A DNA stretch of 64,000 nucleotides from Paramecium sonneborni (lineage: Eukaryota > Ciliophora > Oligohymenophorea > Peniculida > Parameciidae), in contig CAJJDN010000100.1 in the NCBI GenBank assembly GCA_905182985.1, forward strand, positions 91,290 through 155,289, in the 5' to 3' direction. Under the pieces are notes generated by a model. That model did no database searches. It worked only from the letters and a program-made list of their open reading frames with translations, and was not told the DNA's origin. The first letter of the stretch is position 1; the number at the start of each line of letters is the position of its first letter. This document shows positions 26,173-41,700 of this stretch, piece after piece. The position numbers and the translations under genes are program-made.

Positions 26173-29100
26173 ATGAGCTCAGACATCTTTATTGAATTTG
26201 AATAAAGCTACAATATAGAACACAATTAACCTAGTTAAAATATTATTAATCAAGAAGAATCAATTCATAGAAAAAAAAAAGGTGGACCAGCTAGATTTAC
26301 ACGAAAAGTTGATCCTTTACAAAACAGAGATATTCCTCTCTAACCACCTTCAATAGGAAGTTAAATTATTGAAAATCCTTTGACTCCAAAACTAGAAAAA
26401 GATTCAGAACTTTAAATGTTATAGATATCACCTAATGATGTTGTTATTCAAGAAAATCCATTGGTACTAACATCAAAATTAGAAATCAATAGAGAATCAA
26501 ATGATACTAAACTTAAAAATCAAACAGCTATTATAACTAGTTCTTAACAGATTAATAATTTCTTAAAATTAGTCATTGCAAAAAGCTCTTTCAACAGATT
26601 TATTGATAATCTATTGTAAAAGTCTTATGTCAAGAAATATTATCATTTTACTGATTTTTAAAATAGTTTAATGGATGATCTTAAATATTTATATTAACAT
26701 GAAAGAGTCAAAAAAAATTGGCTATAAAAATAATGTAAACGCTTAAAATTTGTTCCAATATTAGATTAAAGTAGTAATTTTGTGATTGGATGGCAAATGT
26801 TACATATTATAACTACAATATTAATATTTTTTTGGACTCCTTTTAACATTTCATTTGGTGTTACCTACTAATAGACAGTTTTTGGTGAAATGACTGTAAA
26901 AAGTGTTGAAAATTGTTTTCTCCTTAGCATTCTTATTGATGGTTTAATTGTTCTTAACACTTCATTTATTGAGAAAGGAGTGATTATCAAATCAAGAAGG
27001 AAAATTTTTATTAATTATTTAAATAGTTAAGGAATATATGATATAGTAAAATATAAAAAAAAATAATAGTTGTCATTCGTAGCTCTACTTATTGGAATTG
27101 AGAATGAAATAGAGGATTCGCATGATAAATTAGGATGGCAAATATGTCCATATTTAATATTTTATGGAAGTAGATAATTTAAGCTACAGGATCGAGTTCG
27201 TAAACTAGAAGAGTAAATATTGTTATAAAATTTAGATTCTTTAACTTTACTGGTTCATATTAAGATTTTATAGAATTAATTAAATTGTTATTTATGGTAA
27301 TATATGTAGGTCATTTATTTGCTTGTTTGTGGCATGGAGTAGCCTTTTATTAGCAAGGTCATCGTTAAACATGGATAGATACTTATGTTGAAAATCCTGA
27401 AATGTTTGAAAAATATAATTTTGCTATTTATTGGGCTGTTTAAACAATGATTACAGTAGGATATGGTGATTTAACACCTTAAAATCAAGCAGAAAGAGTT
27501 TGTGCAAATTTCAGTATGTTTTTAGCATGTGGAGTTTTTGCATTTTCTTTTAATTCAATAGGATTAATGCTTACAAATTTGAATTCCAGATAGGTTCTCT
27601 ATAAAAAAAGTATTAATCTATTGAATTAATATTTGACAAAAAATTAAATAAAGTTTGAGTTGTAATAACGTATTAGAAACTATTATGATTATATTTTTGC
27701 AGAAGAGTAAGAAATTAACGATGAAGAAGTGTCACAAATAAAATAAAAGTTATCAAATAGTCTTCAGGAGGAACTTAATTTTGAAATAAGACATAATGTA
27801 ATGAAGATGAATACATTGCTGGCAAAATTTTCATAGAAAACTTTGAAATAATTATCATAAATAATGGAGGAAGTAAGATATTCACCTGAAGATTAAATTT
27901 TATATTAAGGTAATTATGATGATGCAGCAATGTATCTGATAACAAAAGGAAGGATATGTATTTAATTTTAGGATGACAATGAAGGAAATAATAGTCGAGT
28001 ATTTTGTTATCTAAGTAAAGGAGAGTCTTTTGGCGAATATGGATTTTTTACAGGTATGGCTCGTACTGCATCTGCAAAAAGTGAAGGATTTTCTAGAGCT
28101 TATAAAATTTAGAGATAGCATTTGTTGAATGTATTGACATAGAATTCATCAGATATGGTATTTAAATAAAATAAAAGGTAGGAAAGATTTTGTGAAATAA
28201 GAGATAGTATTTTGGCAAGTAATAATTTCTAACCAGCTAAATTGAGTTGTTATTCATGTAAAAAGTTCACTCATTTGATAAAAGACTGTCCTATACTACA
28301 TTATGTGGCTGATTAAGAGAGGGTCTTAAAAAAAGAGTATTTTCCAATTTAACAGGAAAGGAATAGTAAATATTCTAGAAAAAGGATTACAAGAACTAAA
28401 TATCATACTTTAAAAGAAGTGAGAAAGAATGTCAATTTAGTTAAAGAAATTCAGTGTAATTATGCATTAGATAATATATCTTAAGTTGATGATTAAATAG
28501 AAGATTCTGAAAGTGAAGTAGCTGTATCTCCATAGGATCATTGTAATAAATAAGATTTATTTTAGCTTCATAAACTAAGAGTCTATCAAAATTATCTAGA
28601 TAATAATCTTAAAATAGAAGTTTATCTTAGGATAATCATCTTTAACCTATTTAAGAAAGTGAAAGTTCAAAAGAGAGTGGAGTAATACAAAATTAAAGAG
28701 TAAAATAGGTTAAGTAAACTATATAAACTGCTGGATTTTGTGCCACAGATTCAATTCATAATAAATTAGCATCTATAAAAGAAGAATAAATGACAGATTC
28801 ACTTTAAGAAAAATAACAATAGTCGTCTATTAATATTTCAATATCTAATTTATAGAAACTTGAAGATTTTAGATTCTCTCTTAAAAATGATCAACATTTA
28901 TAACCAAATAATGATAGTTAGCGTTCATCAAATAAGAGGAATGCTTAAGTTAAGAAATTAAAGAAGGATGATTCATAAAAGCATATTTAATCACAAAGTT
29001 AATTAGATTTTAGAGATACTAGAGGTTAATCTCTTTCAAATCAAATTAGAAAATCGAGATTGTCCAAAGATATTAGAGAAATCTCTTAAGAGTTTTAAAT

Positions 29101-29687
29101 GGTTGATAAAAGAGATATATTTAAAAGAAAATATTCAAAAACAAATCTTACTAAAACTACTAAAACTTTTAAGACTCTTAAAATTTAAGATAATCCTTCT
29201 CAAATTTAAAATTAAGAATTATCGACTCCTGTTCATGATTATTATACTCCATCTAATTCAATGTTTTTGGAAAATTTTGAAACAATGAAAAACTATCGAT
29301 ATTATTTTAGTTGGAATAATCCTTCTGTTGTAGTCCCAAGAGCTGTCAGAATATTTAAAATTAATATAGATAAAAGAAAGAATTTTGGTAATATCTTTTC
29401 ATTATATACATTTAATAATTTAGCTATAAATAAAACACTTAGAATCAAAAGAAAATTAAAATTAATGTAATTTTTAATATTTATTTTCTTAAAGTGATGA
29501 TCCAATCTTTGAAGATATCAATACTAAAAAAAGTAGATATGGAAATAGAATACCACGTTAAACAAGAGTTTGTAATAAAAGAACTACTCAATAATCTGAT
29601 TTAATTGGTTAACATCTTGAAAAACCATCTCATGGAACAGATATTTCTATTCACAAATCAAACTTTTATGAATATAAAAATATTTGA
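26173..29687 (+). CDS. Voltage-gated-type K+ channel with CNBD and a CCHC zinc knuckle
   Basis: 1146 aa after three introns (27213-27235, 28543-28565, 29467-29494). N-terminal ~190 residues are polar. Six TM segments follow from ~205. The selectivity filter ITVGYGDLTP is at ~420-425, so it should pass K+. After S6 come a C-linker-like helix (~480-540) and a cyclic-nucleotide-binding domain (~553-645: ILYQGNYDDAAMYLI, GESFGEYGFF, ARTASAK). The phosphate-binding cassette is recognisable, but the usual invariant Arg/Glu pair is only partly kept. A zinc knuckle follows at ~685-698, C-x2-C-x4-H-x4-C (CYSC...THLIKDC). The last ~430 residues are Lys/Gln/Ser-rich. S4 is weakly basic, so voltage sensitivity is uncertain. 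Channels of the EAG/CNG superfamily set membrane potential and hence ciliary beat. No accessory Ca-binding motif seen. Confidence 0.85.
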
Positions 29688-29797
29688 AATTTATTCTATA
29701 CATTATTCATTTAATAACTCTTTAATAGGATTCATTTCTAATCATATTATTAATCTTTAATAATATATTTTATTAATTATTTTACATTACTACAATT

Positions 29798-32700
29798 ATG
29801 GGCTGTTGTGCCAGTGCTGCTAATGAAATTTATATACCTGCTAATAATAAGCAAAATCAATAAACCTAAAATTAAAATAATCAAGGTTACCAAACATAAT
29901 CTGATTAAGATAATGAAATTTTCATTTAACATCAAGATTAGGCTCAAAATCCTTAATAAATGACAAATTCATATGTTTTCAATTAATCATCTCTTCATGA
30001 GACCTAATAGATGTAAAAATTATTAATTTATTACATTAGGTCATAAAATGTATATGAGTATGAGGAGGAACAAACAGAATAGCAAATTAAAATATCTAAA
30101 AAACTTAAATAAAACTAAAAACCTGATTTAGATGCTATTGGATCAGGTATCATTTTTTTATTTAATAATTAGATGCTAAAAAAGAATAATTATCGTTAAG
30201 AGAATTTCTATAAAGAAAGAGATAGCTCAAAGGAAAAGAGTAATAAAAATTTAGTGAATAAATGAATATTATTGAAGATATTGAAAGTTAAATTCACAAT
30301 AAGTAATTAAATTTAAACACATTAAATGTAAATAAACTTATAATTTATTTAAGGACATCTGCCAAAAATATAATAAATCTTTAATAGACATCTTATCTTT
30401 AAAAAACTAACAAAATTATTATATAATTGAATTAATCCTTATCTACATTAATGATTATGAAATCATTTAACATGTTTTACTCAATCATACCCTACCTGAA
30501 GGATAGATATTATAAGCTACTGCTATTCGATTAATTAATAAAATGAAGCCATTGTTTAGTAATAAAGAAAAAATTGAATAATCAATAAATTTCATCAAGT
30601 CAATCTTCAATTCAGGTGAAGTTATCCGTATTTTAAATCAATTAGAATTTAGTAACATAGATTCATATATTAATATGAAAGATTATGATGAATTAAAATT
30701 ATTTGGATTAATTAGCAAGCTCTTTGAAAAAAGTGAAATCTAAAGGAATTTCAAATTTATTAAATAGTATAAAGAAGCAAAAAAAAATTACAAATTTTAA
30801 AATTTAATAGTCCCCAAATCTATACCTTTTGGATAAAATAATATTAGAATTGTTGATAAAGCTCTATTACAATATTTATCATTCAATATTTTCCATTAGA
30901 TTGCACTTTAAAAAAAATGGGATTTATTTTTATAATATTCAAATGACTATTATTTAATGCCAAATATTACATAAGTCACTCCTATAATGATGTTATTTCA
31001 AGATGCTCCTTTTAGTGTTATAAATAAATATTTCACATTATATCCGGATTCTATTCAAAAATCATTAAATTTCTTTACAAAAAGAGGTAAGAATTTAATA
31101 CATTGTTTATGCTTAAATAAAACATTAAGATCTATTGAGGAAAGTAAATCAATTATTGATAAACTAAATGAATATTAAGAATTGTTAAAATATTTATTAG
31201 TTTAACCATACAATGAACAGATTCCTTTAGTTACATATTTAGATTGTTAGAAAGAGCCATAAAATATATTCATTTCCTTCTTGAGTTAACATATATAAAA
31301 GAAATTCGACTTTTATTAAATCTATTTGGAAGTCTTAAAATCTACAGTTGAAAGAAATCAATCAGACCACCCTAAAATTAATAATAATACAAATTATTTT
31401 TATTCAATTTAAAATGAAAAAACCCCAAAAAGGTTAAGAATCAAAAATTATGTTTAATACAATTATGAAAAATTTGACACAATATATTATTAGTATATCT
31501 AAGTAGCCAAATAATTGATAAAACATAAATTTTAAATAAATTTAAGTTGGATTAATAATTTTGATGTCCACTCAACTCATTATCCATATGAATTTAGTGG
31601 AGTTGTAAGACCATTATTGATTTTATTGGTATAACAAGGTTAATTTGATTTAGTTAAGAAACAAGTTGAATTAATAAAACCATTTTATTATAAATAGATT
31701 AAAATTAATAATGAAATCAATATATAATCACAATTTGTATCAAAGCTAATTTAAATAATAAAATTAGCATCCGATAGAAGTTAATTAACTTCTATTAGTA
31801 ATGAAATACAAAATACAATTAAGTCTAATCCTTTATTACTAAAAATACCTTTACATGGATATTTTGAAGCCAGATCCAAATAGGATAGTATTTTATATGG
31901 TAATTTTCATTAAAGATCTAAATAGAAATTATATTAATTTGATTGTATTTATAATCAACTTATAGATTTAAATGATAGATCTTTTGATTAATGTTATTAA
32001 ATTTAAGATTAATTAATTTATAAGAATGAATTAATTTGCTTACAAATAATTAGAAAACTTTTTTAAAATCACAAATTATTTTTAGTTGATGATTAATTTA
32101 TTAATGAAATTTATAAGAATATTACTTTTGTTGCCAATTTTGATCAATCTTAGAAAGATGAAAAAAGAAAAAAACGAATCATTTTGAAAAAATCAAGTTA
32201 ATCATCAAAGCACGTAAATAATGGTAAAAATCATAACAGAATCAATCATAATAATGTGATTAAAACTGTTGTATTTTTAACTTTAAAAACAGTTGATGAT
32301 AAATAAGGACCTACATATAATTTCAAAGAATTTATTTAATTTTTAAAAATAAAGAGTTTTGAATATATTGCAAAGAAGGAAAGTTTTTTTGACAAAATAT
32401 GTAATCTAAATTAAAATGAACAAATATAAACATTAATTAGACTTAATTTTGATGATAATTTTCGTAAATTTCCCTAAGGTTTACATCTTTTGGATGATTA
32501 TTTTGATGTTAGTGTTAATTCTAAACGTTGGACTACTTCACTCTTTATTTATTCAAAATAGATAAAATTTGACTATAATTTAATTCTTGATGAAAAAAAA
32601 AAAATTTAATTTACAATTTTTAAGATTTAAGAAGATTAACTTGAAAACTATTATGATTGGGGATTGACTGGAATGATCTTAAATTTAATTGCATATCCTA

Positions 32701-35700
32701 AAGAATATCCAATAGCAAGAAATTATAAAGAAAAAGCTGCTTTGTATACAATCTAAAATCGAAAACCTTTAATTGCATCATTAATAACTATTAAAGAATG
32801 TTATAATGATTTAATAAAATTGTTTCCTAAATCTAAAATTCTTGAAAGCATATTTGATAAACTTTCATTAAAAGATGTTGTAGATAATTAATCATTTTTA
32901 AATTTAAATTATGTTTTAAAAATCACTGAAACTAGTAAAAATGTCTTAGCCTCTATTTTGGCTAAAAACTATTTCCCTATAAATTTTAATAAGAAATACA
33001 ATAAAGAAGAAGTTAAAAAATTTAATGACTCATTACAATTATTATTTCAAAATTTAAACAACAATGAGAAATAAAAAGAATTAAGTTTAATTGAATATTG
33101 TCACTTATATTCATTAATTAATCTTAAATCTTATCACATTATTGAAAAGAACTTTGAAAATATGAATATAGTTCATTTAAAATACATTATAAATTCTTGT
33201 CAAGATAAAGAAGTTAAAATTGCATTAATAAATGATCTACCATAAAATATAATAGAAGATTTAGGAACTCCATTAACTTTTATTTGTGGAAGAGATTAAT
33301 AAATGATTGTTCCTCTTTTGAATAAAATTTGTTCCATTAAAATTTAAAATGGGGTATTGATTTTGGTTAAACCTATTTTGATATTGCTTTTTAATATTAA
33401 TCCATCTTAAGCAATTGATATTTTATTTGAAATTCTTGAAAAAGAGTAATCAAAATATCGACTATAATTTATTCAGCATTTATACACACTTGCTTATCAA
33501 AACAAAGATCAAAAATCACTTAATCGTTTATTAGGATATTTAGATTAAGATCCTGAAAAAAATAATTATAAAATTAATTTTATGATAGGAAATTAATTCA
33601 CTATTGATAATGAATATCTTAATTACTTTTTAGCCTTAAGTCATCCTATTTGTTTAGTATTAAACACATAATAATATAAATAATATTTAGAACAAAATAA
33701 ATTTGATAATATGAAATTAAGAAATGATTATCTCTTATGTTTAAGAGAAGGAATGTATGAAAAAATTGAAATATTGAATAAATTAATTGGTTCATTTGAA
33801 TAAATCAAAGAACAGGACACTTTTTGTTAATTTATTGCTTTGATATTAATAGAAGCTTAAATTTAACCATTTAATCAATCCTTAATGGATAATTAAGTAG
33901 AGTTTCTTGAGGAATATTTTAAGTAATTCTATTAATAGGATAGATATTAATTTTTTGGTTAAAATCATTAATATAGTTTGGAAAGAAAGTAAATAAAATA
34001 AAAAAATTAAATATTTGAAATCAGATAAAGAGCTCAAGATTTATTTGAAAAATCAAAGAAAATTATTAATCATCCAGTTTAAAAGCTTTAATACATAAAT
34101 AAATAAGAATATTAATTAATTTTTACATAAAATTAATAATATTCTAAGTAAAATTAAAACTATTCTTGTTTATTTTTGTCTAGTCAAAATTGTTAATCTT
34201 AAAATTATGAAAAATGTTTTGAGATTGTTCGAAAATGGGCTAATTAATAAACTTTATGTGAGGTTTCTCCATTTTATGAAATGATGTATGCTCTTAGATA
34301 CCCAAATAAATAATTAGTTTAGCAAAAAGAATAATTAATAGAAATTTTGATTCAGCATTTTTTATTAAAAAAAACTGGACCTAATTTTATAAAACATAAA
34401 TCAATAGAATATATATAATTATTGAAAGAAAATTGTACAAATTAAATTAATAAATATGTGAATGATAATTTTAGAAATATACGCCCTTAAATGATTGAAT
34501 TATTTATCTAAGAAATGATTTGTGAAGATAAAAAATATGATCCAAGTCATGATGATTTGGATTATATCATTATGAAATTGAAATATCAAAATATTAAATT
34601 AGTAGAGATTATGAAAAAGAAATATAAAGGATTATAAACAATAAAATTTAATTCAGCTACTCTATTTTATGCAAAAAATGAAGTGAATCTTTTGCCATAA
34701 GTTGAATATGATATATCATGTAAAAAGTTTGAAAAAAGAATGCAATTTTTTTCTAAATTTATTTCCGGAGTTGGAATAAACTTAAAGAAATTAACACCAG
34801 ATTAAGTTTATTTAGTTTATGGTAAGCATAATCATATTTTGTAAAAACTGAAATTTAGTTATGATAATTTAATACTTGCTCTAATTAGTGGAAATATGGA
34901 AACTATTCTTTATATAATTTAACTTAATTAAGAACCAAATAAACTTGTTTATGAATAGAATATTTTTTAATTGATCATCTTAGAAAATTATAATGACAAT
35001 CTTATTTTAGACTTTTTTAATAAGTATATTAAAGATCAAGTTAAATAAACCAATAGAATTTTCTAAATTGACAATTAACCAATTTTGTATTATCTAATAC
35101 TAATGAGAAGATAAAAAATATTCGAAGATATTTATTTACCTTTTATGATTAAAATACATGGAGAACAAAATGCTCTCCAATTACTAAAAGAAGAATTGTT
35201 ATTTAGTTTAGAGAATAATGATAAGTAAGATATATTAGGATTAGCATTAATGAGGAAAAACTATTTTATATTGAATTATTGTTCAGATATAATAAATAAA
35301 GAACATTTAAAGTTTATCAGGCATTATGATATTAATTTCTTTTAAACAATCAGAATTAAAAATGATAATAGTCCATATTCTAAATTTGTTGAATTATACC
35401 AAAAATATCTACCTTTATGTTGTGAATAATTAAAATTTAAGTAATTTGAAAAATAGATTGTATAAGTTTCACATGGAGTATTTAGACTAAAAAATAAAAA
35501 ATAAATAAATGTAAGAGTGTAATAAATACAATAACTTATCATATATGAGCAAGCATGCATCAACTATATATTTAATTTAAATAAAGATTATTATTTTCAC
35601 AATAAATCCTTAACAATTAAGCTAGCTTTAAATAAATGGAGTATGCTTCAAAAATATTAATATGATCCTATTCTTTTACAATAAATTTTATAGGAATACA

Positions 35701-38700
35701 AATAACCTAATGGATCGTATAGTTTGAATTAAAAAGAATATAAAATGATTCTTGAATAATGCTAATTATATCGAATATATTAACATCCAATTTATGATGA
35801 GCTTGCAACTATAAATCCTAAACTATTCCTTGAAATGACAAATCCTATGAATTTAACTATTTCATCAGTAATTGTAGTTAATTAAGCTTTATATCAAACG
35901 TCAGAATTAAATAGTTATGTTGAATAGTATTATAAAAAATATTAAGAAAGAATCAAGTTAGAAGAATAAAAAAAGAAACAAACAAAAAAGAAAAAACCTG
36001 TAATAGAAGAAAATAGTGTTAGTTTAAATGAAAATGAAAATCAATAAAAAGAAGATGACTAAATTTAATAATAAGAATTAGAAGATGTAGAAAATCTATA
36101 GTAATTATAAATGTAAGTAACTGAAGATGAGATAACTTTAGAATAGGATTATCAATATAAAAATATGTAATAAAATATTGTTTATGCCTTCTACTTATTA
36201 CTTTGTATCTAATAAGATTAATATAAAGAATGGTTAGTAAAGGAGTAATAATTAAAGGTTATTGTGGAAATGTATCAAGGTCTGTCAAAGATTGAATGGA
36301 AGATTAAATAGGAAAAGCCATTTGTAACTGAAAATAGTAAGACTTTTTTATTGACATTATTAAATTAAGATTATCAATTTAAAGACTCTATTTATTTTAT
36401 ATAAATTTTAGAGATGGAGAATTCAAAAGAATTAGCTATTTTAAGAGGAATTATGTATATTTAATAAATTAATGAAATAATTAAAGGGTTTATTGATAGA
36501 TTGAGTGAGGAGATAGCAACGATGAATAATTTTAAGAAAAATGTATTTCTTGTATTTGGAAAATAATAAATAACTTATGATGAGAGTGGTTTCACAATTC
36601 CACTTTAATATGAAGATAAATCCTTTTATTTATCTGAAGAAAATATTGCTTAGGCTATTCCTTAGTTAAAAATAGCGAATTATTAAATGAATATTGATGT
36701 AGAATTAATACAATATCAAGAAATTTAAGAGGATTGGAAATATTTTGATTTCAGTTCAATCAAAACAGTAGATTTTCATGAAATTATTATTAATTCCAAA
36801 GAAAATGTATTGGAAAAATGTTTATTTTTTAAAAATCTAATGGAAAAATAATTTGATAAAGTTGGTATATATTAAATAGATGATATATTTGCTCCTCATT
36901 AACATGAACAAATTAGATAAACTGAATTATAATCATATCAAACTCAAATGTAACCTCCTTCCTTAATTCATTAAAGTCAAAGTTAAATTGGCTTAACTTA
37001 AGGAAATTCAATGTAAAGATAATCTACAATAAATTAATAATAAATTATGAAAGAAGATTTTCAATTTATGTTTGAACTTTTACCTGATAACACCTATTAG
37101 GTTAGGTAATAAAAAAAATAGAAAAATTAAAAAGAATTAATATTTGCTGAATTTTATCATTTTATTTAACCATAAGTGATTATTAATTTAATCAAACTAT
37201 CTGAAGAAGAATTTATTTCTAATTATGATGGAACTTCTGTAATTTCAATCATAATATAAGATTTTTATAGATACAATGAATATCTAAGTAATTTAATTGA
37301 ATAAAAACAATCGTAAAATTGGAGATTAGATTTTCCATTCTATATCAAGAATTAACATTTCGTATTTTAAGATTAATTATTTTCTACTTATAATATTTAA
37401 ATGGTTTTTACCAAATCGGTTGCATTTATAGAAAAAGTTAAATAATTACTTAGTAGAAGTGAAGATCAAAGTAAATTAGTTTGGAGAATTAATACAATAT
37501 CATTTCTTGAAGTTATTGTAAGTAGATTAGTTGAAATTTAATAAACAACTCATAAAATAATAAATATATATTCCATAATTGAGTAAGTATTTAATTGGGA
37601 TACACTGATTATGATTTTGCACTAATTGCTTTACAACAATTTGATAAAAGCATAATAAATTTTAAAAGTTATAAGGGGAGTTTATATTGAATTTAATGAA
37701 TTATAAGGAATATAATTTATTTAAAGTGATTAAAAGAAAGGATTGGATAAAATTTTTTAGTTTGGAAATACAACTTATCTTCTTTACAATCATATATTGA
37801 TTATTAGATTAAATATTGGAATATTTAATGAAAAAGAACAGAATATCTAATAAGATAAACCAATCACTTAAATTTAATAATGTAGCAAAAGTGTCTTTAA
37901 ACCAGATCCAATAATATAGGAATATTTTCACAATATCATAAATGAGTATGACTTTTATAACTAAATATTTAATCCAGAATAATTAGTTTAATTCTTATTC
38001 AATAAATTAGATATAGATAGAAATTTATTGAATTATTCAAATTAATTGAGTAAAACTCTTAATAAAACTATAACTTTATCTGTTGATCATTAATCTTTGG
38101 CATCAATTTTTTCAAATGAAATTTATAAGATTAGTCAAAACAAAAATAGTAAAAATAGACTCAAAGAAATGGAGTCAATATGGTACATTTTATTAAAATT
38201 AAACAAATATTTTAAAGAAGATTTATACAATTATCTACAAAGATAATTAAAAGCTGAGAGATTTGATGATATGTTTAATATTAGATTATCATGTTTATTA
38301 TCTGCTTTAAGACAAAATTAACCATTAATAAATATAATTATATCAAATACGAGATAATTACAATTAAAACAAAAATCTAAAATCTTATAGAGATTATGTT
38401 AAGTGAGTCTAAAAAGCGATATAAAATTATCATATCATTTTGGATTTTAAATAACTAAGAATTATTATGTAAATAATAGTAAATTAGGGGATGTATGCAT
38501 GGTAGTATATTGTGAAAATTAGAAAAATAATTTAGTAGCGGGTTAATTGGTTTATAATTCTAAACCAGGACACTTTTTATTTTCTTAATTAGATTACATG
38601 AATTAATAACTCTTAACTCAAGAAAGGATAACAAGAAATCAAGCTCATTATTCTGGTTATACATATTCTCATCATGAACTTCTCTATGTGTAAATTGAAG

Positions 38701-41700
38701 ATTTAATGTCAATAGTACTATTTTAACCAATATGGCCATCAGATCCTGTATTTAATTAATCTATTTTAAATGTATTTTTTACTGATTAAGATGGCAATAT
38801 ATCAATAAATAATGAACCAAAATTTATGACTCTTATGAGTCAAATTTAATGTGAATAAGATGAAACAAATAAATAAGTGATGCTTGATGATCTTTTTGGA
38901 AATGGTCTAGTCTCTTCATATAGTGATTTAAGTTTAACTTAATTGACACCAATTTTTCCAGATTAAATTAATTTTGATTTTGTTGCTCAACATTAATTAA
39001 AAAAATAGTAATCTCTGGTTTAAGGATAAAATGTTTTTGTTCGTATAAATGAAGATAAATTTAAACTTGATTAAATTGAAATTACATCTGTAAGTATGGC
39101 TTGTCATTTTGAAACTAATTTAATAGCTTAATAATTATAGAAAAACTTTATTAAATTCCTTAATGAACATACAGAAATAGAAAATATATTTCTACATTTT
39201 GATGATTAAATGAATTAAAATCCAGAATATTATGTAGATTGTATTCTAGTAGGTGGAACAATATTTGAAGCTTTTTAATTTGGTTATTAATAATTTAAAG
39301 ATGGATACTCTTATCCTAAATTAAATAATTCATTATAGTATTTATTTGAAATCTAATCAATTTAAACTATGAAAATTAATTTTATCAAAACATTTTTTTA
39401 AAAAGTTGAATTTATTTTTGAGAGAAGCTTTGGAAATTAAAAATAATTAATTTAATATGAAAATGGTACAATAAAATGTTATACTTTAATTGATGATAAG
39501 GATAATGTATAGGTTCCAGATTCAGATTAAATTGCTTAATTTCTATTTAATTTAATTTTGAATTTTTAGGATAATAAGATGGACTCTTATTTTAGTGATG
39601 AAAATTTGCATATTGTTAAAGTTGGAGAGATTCAAATAGAAAGTATAAAAACTGTTGTTGATATAATCTTATTGCTAAAACAACTATTTAAATTATTAAG
39701 ATTGATAAATGATAATATTATATTAAATGTGTCGATTTTAGCATAGAAAGAAATCAAGACTTAATTTAAAAATACAATTTATTAATTTGTAGATGATGGA
39801 TCTCATTTAATAATAAATTATGAAACATTTAGCGATTTTAATTTATGCGACTTCTTTTTAGATTATCTTAATAATAAATAATTTTACATAAATAATAGAT
39901 ATAATGATAAAATCAAATATGAAGGACCAGAATTGATTTTAAAATAATTAGAGCTTAATCCTAAATAATTATTAAGTGGAATTGATGAAAATTCTTAAAT
40001 TGAATTATTGGTCCTTAATATAGACAAAGGAAGATTGGTAGATTTGAATATTCTTGATCCTGATTAATTTGATTAAGCATACTTTATTTTTAAAGTAGAT
40101 GGAATTTATTAAAAATTGTAAGCTGTTAAATGTTGTACATATAAACCCTTGATAGGATATTTAAAATAATCTACATATGAATAAACTATTTGCAATCCTT
40201 TATTTGTATTGATATTAGATTTGGAATCTAATAAACAATTAGAATAATAATTAAATAAAATAGAAGTTTCATATCTAAATGAGAAGAATACAAATTTATT
40301 AAATTTAATAAAAAAAGAAAAAAAGAAATAATAAATATAAGTTTCATATAGATTTATAGCCAATAGAACATTGTTGGTTGAGTTTATTAGTGATAAAATA
40401 CTTACATTAAAATTAACTGTTCCTCAATAAAACAGAGTATCTATGATTTAAGATTAAGTATAAAATTAAATAAGATTTGAATACACTACTTAAAACACAT
40501 AAGATTTAAGTAAGACAACCCATGTAAAGGTAATTATAGAGGATAGAGAAAAGTTAGTTTAATTAGAATAAGAGGAATAATTAGCTTTTGGAATTGGAGA
40601 TGCAAAAATGATGAAAATATTATTAAAGAAGGCAACATAAAAAATGGATGAGATATTATTTCATAAGTAATGTGAACCATTAATTCATTCTAAGGATTTA
40701 TAATTAAGCAATACAATTAATATGTTAAGTAAGTAAGAACTTTTAGCAGCATCTAGAGCAGGATAAGAAAGAATTGATTATATAGAGTTTAAGGATAATT
40801 TGGGAAATAGAATAAATAATTTCTAATATAAAACTTTAGTTTATGTTCATTCCTTATTCAATTAGATATAATACATACCAAAATAAGAACGAATAGGTTC
40901 TGGATTAAATTTAATTTGGATTCCAATTTTTAAAGGAGTATATAAATTATATATAGATGATGTCAAAATTAAAGGTAGATTTGTTATATTAGCTAATAAA
41001 CCTAATCTATAAGAAAGTGAAATTGAAATTCCTTAAGAATTATAAACTATTCCATTTTATGAAGATATCCCATTTACTTTTTAAATAAGAGATTCATACT
41101 CTAATATTTATGGTGATATTGAGGAATAAATTTATTTGGATTGTAAATGTGAAATCAATTGTACTGAAGGTATTACAATATAAGTTAACTTTTCAAATTT
41201 AACAAAAAGTGGATCTATGAATGTAAAAGTTCATTTTACACCTGAGAGTGTTGAAGCACATGAAAAATAAACTGAAATTATTTTCTTAATTAACAAAGAA
41301 GTTAAAAAATGTAATATTATAATAATTTTATTATTATAGAAAAACCAATCAAAATTTCAGGAGTCTGTTTAGAAAAAAGAAGAAAGAAATTTGAAACTGA
41401 ATTAGATAAAAGTTTTAAAAGAACTGAATACTCTTTGGTTATTAGAAGATTGAATTTTTTAAAAGATTTATTAGATTTAGCAGATAAGAAAATGAATTAT
41501 AAGTTTAATATTAAATTTTAGGATGAACCCGGAATTGATGCTGGAGGTCTTAAAAGAGAATTTTATGATATGATAGGCAATACTCTAAAAGATGATACAT
41601 ATAAATTCTTTTAGCCTGTTCAAGGTAATCTCTCTAAATATTTTCTACATAGTAATTTTAATAAAATAAAAAATAAAAAAGAATATGCTTTATTATTTGG

